From Chara braunii (taxonomy: Eukaryota > Streptophyta > Charophyceae > Charales > Characeae), in the NCBI GenBank assembly GCA_003427395.1, contig BFEA01000124.1, positions 2,318,619 through 2,346,389 of the forward strand: a stretch of 27,771 bases of DNA, written 5' to 3'. Positions within the stretch are counted from its first letter, which is position 1. Every line of letters begins with the position of its first letter. Both the position numbers and the translations under genes were made by a program. Shown in pieces: positions 27,163 through 27,771 of the stretch. The notes beneath the pieces are model-generated. The model saw only the letters and a program-made list of their open reading frames with translations. It made no database searches and was not told where the DNA came from.

Positions 27163-27304
27163 TGGGACACTGGACCCGGTTTCCAGCAAAGCTGAAGTTG
27201 GGTAATGGCCCCAGTATGCACCGGGTAGAACTGTGAGGTCCCCGGATTCGAGTGGAATTTTATTTCATAATCAACTGTGTTTTTCCATGAAAAAAAAAAA
27301 AAAA
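27163..27304 (+). mobile_element. SINE-like copy g, plus strand
   Basis: It begins TGGGACACTGGACCCGGTTT-CCAGCA, matching the head of copies a and b, then diverges. A B-box-like GGATTCGAGTGG lies in the body and the copy ends in A15 (27290-27304). No target-site duplication was found. Possibly a chimera of this head with a tRNA-derived body. Confidence 0.6.
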
Positions 27305-27688
27305 GGAAGACAAGGGCTTCACGATAGCAGAAGGGAATGGTGGCGTCACATATCAAGATGGTACAGACCAGAACCAAAAACCGACCTCTCACAAATAGAG
27401 CAGGATAGCACAGCGGAAGACTGGAATACAAATGATCAGACCCAGTCAATGTCGAAATGAAGACTGGACATATACCATCATCATCATCACACGGTGTGAA
27501 TGGTCTGGCGCCGCACACCAGGACGAAGGTGCCAGGCCTAACTCATACACAGATGAGGAGGAGGGGAAAGAGACGAAGGAGAAGGGGGAAGAGATGAGAA
27601 TGTCGTCAACCCAAATGTCGCTGATATCAATCCCATGTAGTCCCCCCAACGTCTCTGTCGAATGTCGAGTATGAACCCCAAGTGTCGT
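27305..27688. other. Unassigned spacer
   Basis: Moderate composition, with a short CATCAT run at about 27477-27488 and purine-rich DNA at about 27554-27600. No gene supported. Confidence 0.4.

Positions 27689-27771
<83 letters not shown>
27689..27771. repeat. (TC)n microsatellite at window end
   Basis: Uninterrupted CT repeat of about 41 units running off the end of the window. Confidence 0.95.

Noticed and set aside
1-27771. CRISPR array or bacterial operon structure
   Set aside because: No regularly spaced identical repeats with unique spacers, no ribosome-binding sites or compact gene order; the DNA is clearly eukaryotic.

Overview
The window is eukaryotic nuclear DNA, most likely from the green plant lineage. 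The one clear protein gene is a plant-type ABHD11-like alpha/beta hydrolase with a Ser-rich, transit-peptide-like N terminus. There is an intact-looking U2 snRNA gene with a TATA box 30 bp upstream, plant-style ACGT-core motifs, and a very large load of dinucleotide repeats, poly(A)/poly(T) tracts and small transposable elements. A large, repeat-rich charophyte genome such as Chara would fit, but that name is inference. Several N positions (8820, 15031, 15042, 15051, 15838-15865, 26052) show it is a draft assembly.

Layout. 1-380: two copies of a (CA)n plus unique-sequence unit. 1.9-3.46 kb: the hydrolase gene. 3.67-4.46 kb: a tandemly duplicated non-coding block with conserved hairpins. 4.5-12.8 kb: mostly non-coding, with two very good inverted repeats (5.75 and 9.5 kb), copies of a short A-tailed SINE-like family, microsatellites, a CCAAT/ACGTG-rich stretch near 10.9-11.1 kb and a G-box cluster near 12.4 kb. 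12.9-14.0 kb: nested mobile elements whose insertion order can be read from terminal inverted repeats and target-site duplications. 14.1-15.1 kb: a GNRA-like hairpin minisatellite and tRNA-like SINE heads. 15.6-15.9 kb: (GA)n/(CT)n foldback around a gap. 16.9-17.1 kb: U2 snRNA. 17.6 and 18.6 kb: retro-insertions with perfect duplications. 20.0-25.4 kb: a region with no convincing protein gene but full of structured repeats: two U6-like sequences, a ~175-bp unit present three times, about twelve short hairpins sharing a TAAG-containing loop, and a 122-bp tandem array with a two-unit higher-order period. 25.4-27.7 kb: unassigned sequence, one more SINE copy and a terminal (CT)n.

The recurring and most interesting signal is that several unrelated repeat families here keep the same loop while the two stem arms change together. 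This is seen in the SINE family, the 3.8-kb duplication, the 21.5-22.0-kb units and the 23.6-24.5-kb hairpin array. Such arm-to-arm covariation is what selection on RNA (or single-stranded DNA) structure produces, and it makes 20-25.4 kb a candidate structured non-coding RNA locus. Everything was read by eye from the sequence; no alignment, folding or database search was run.
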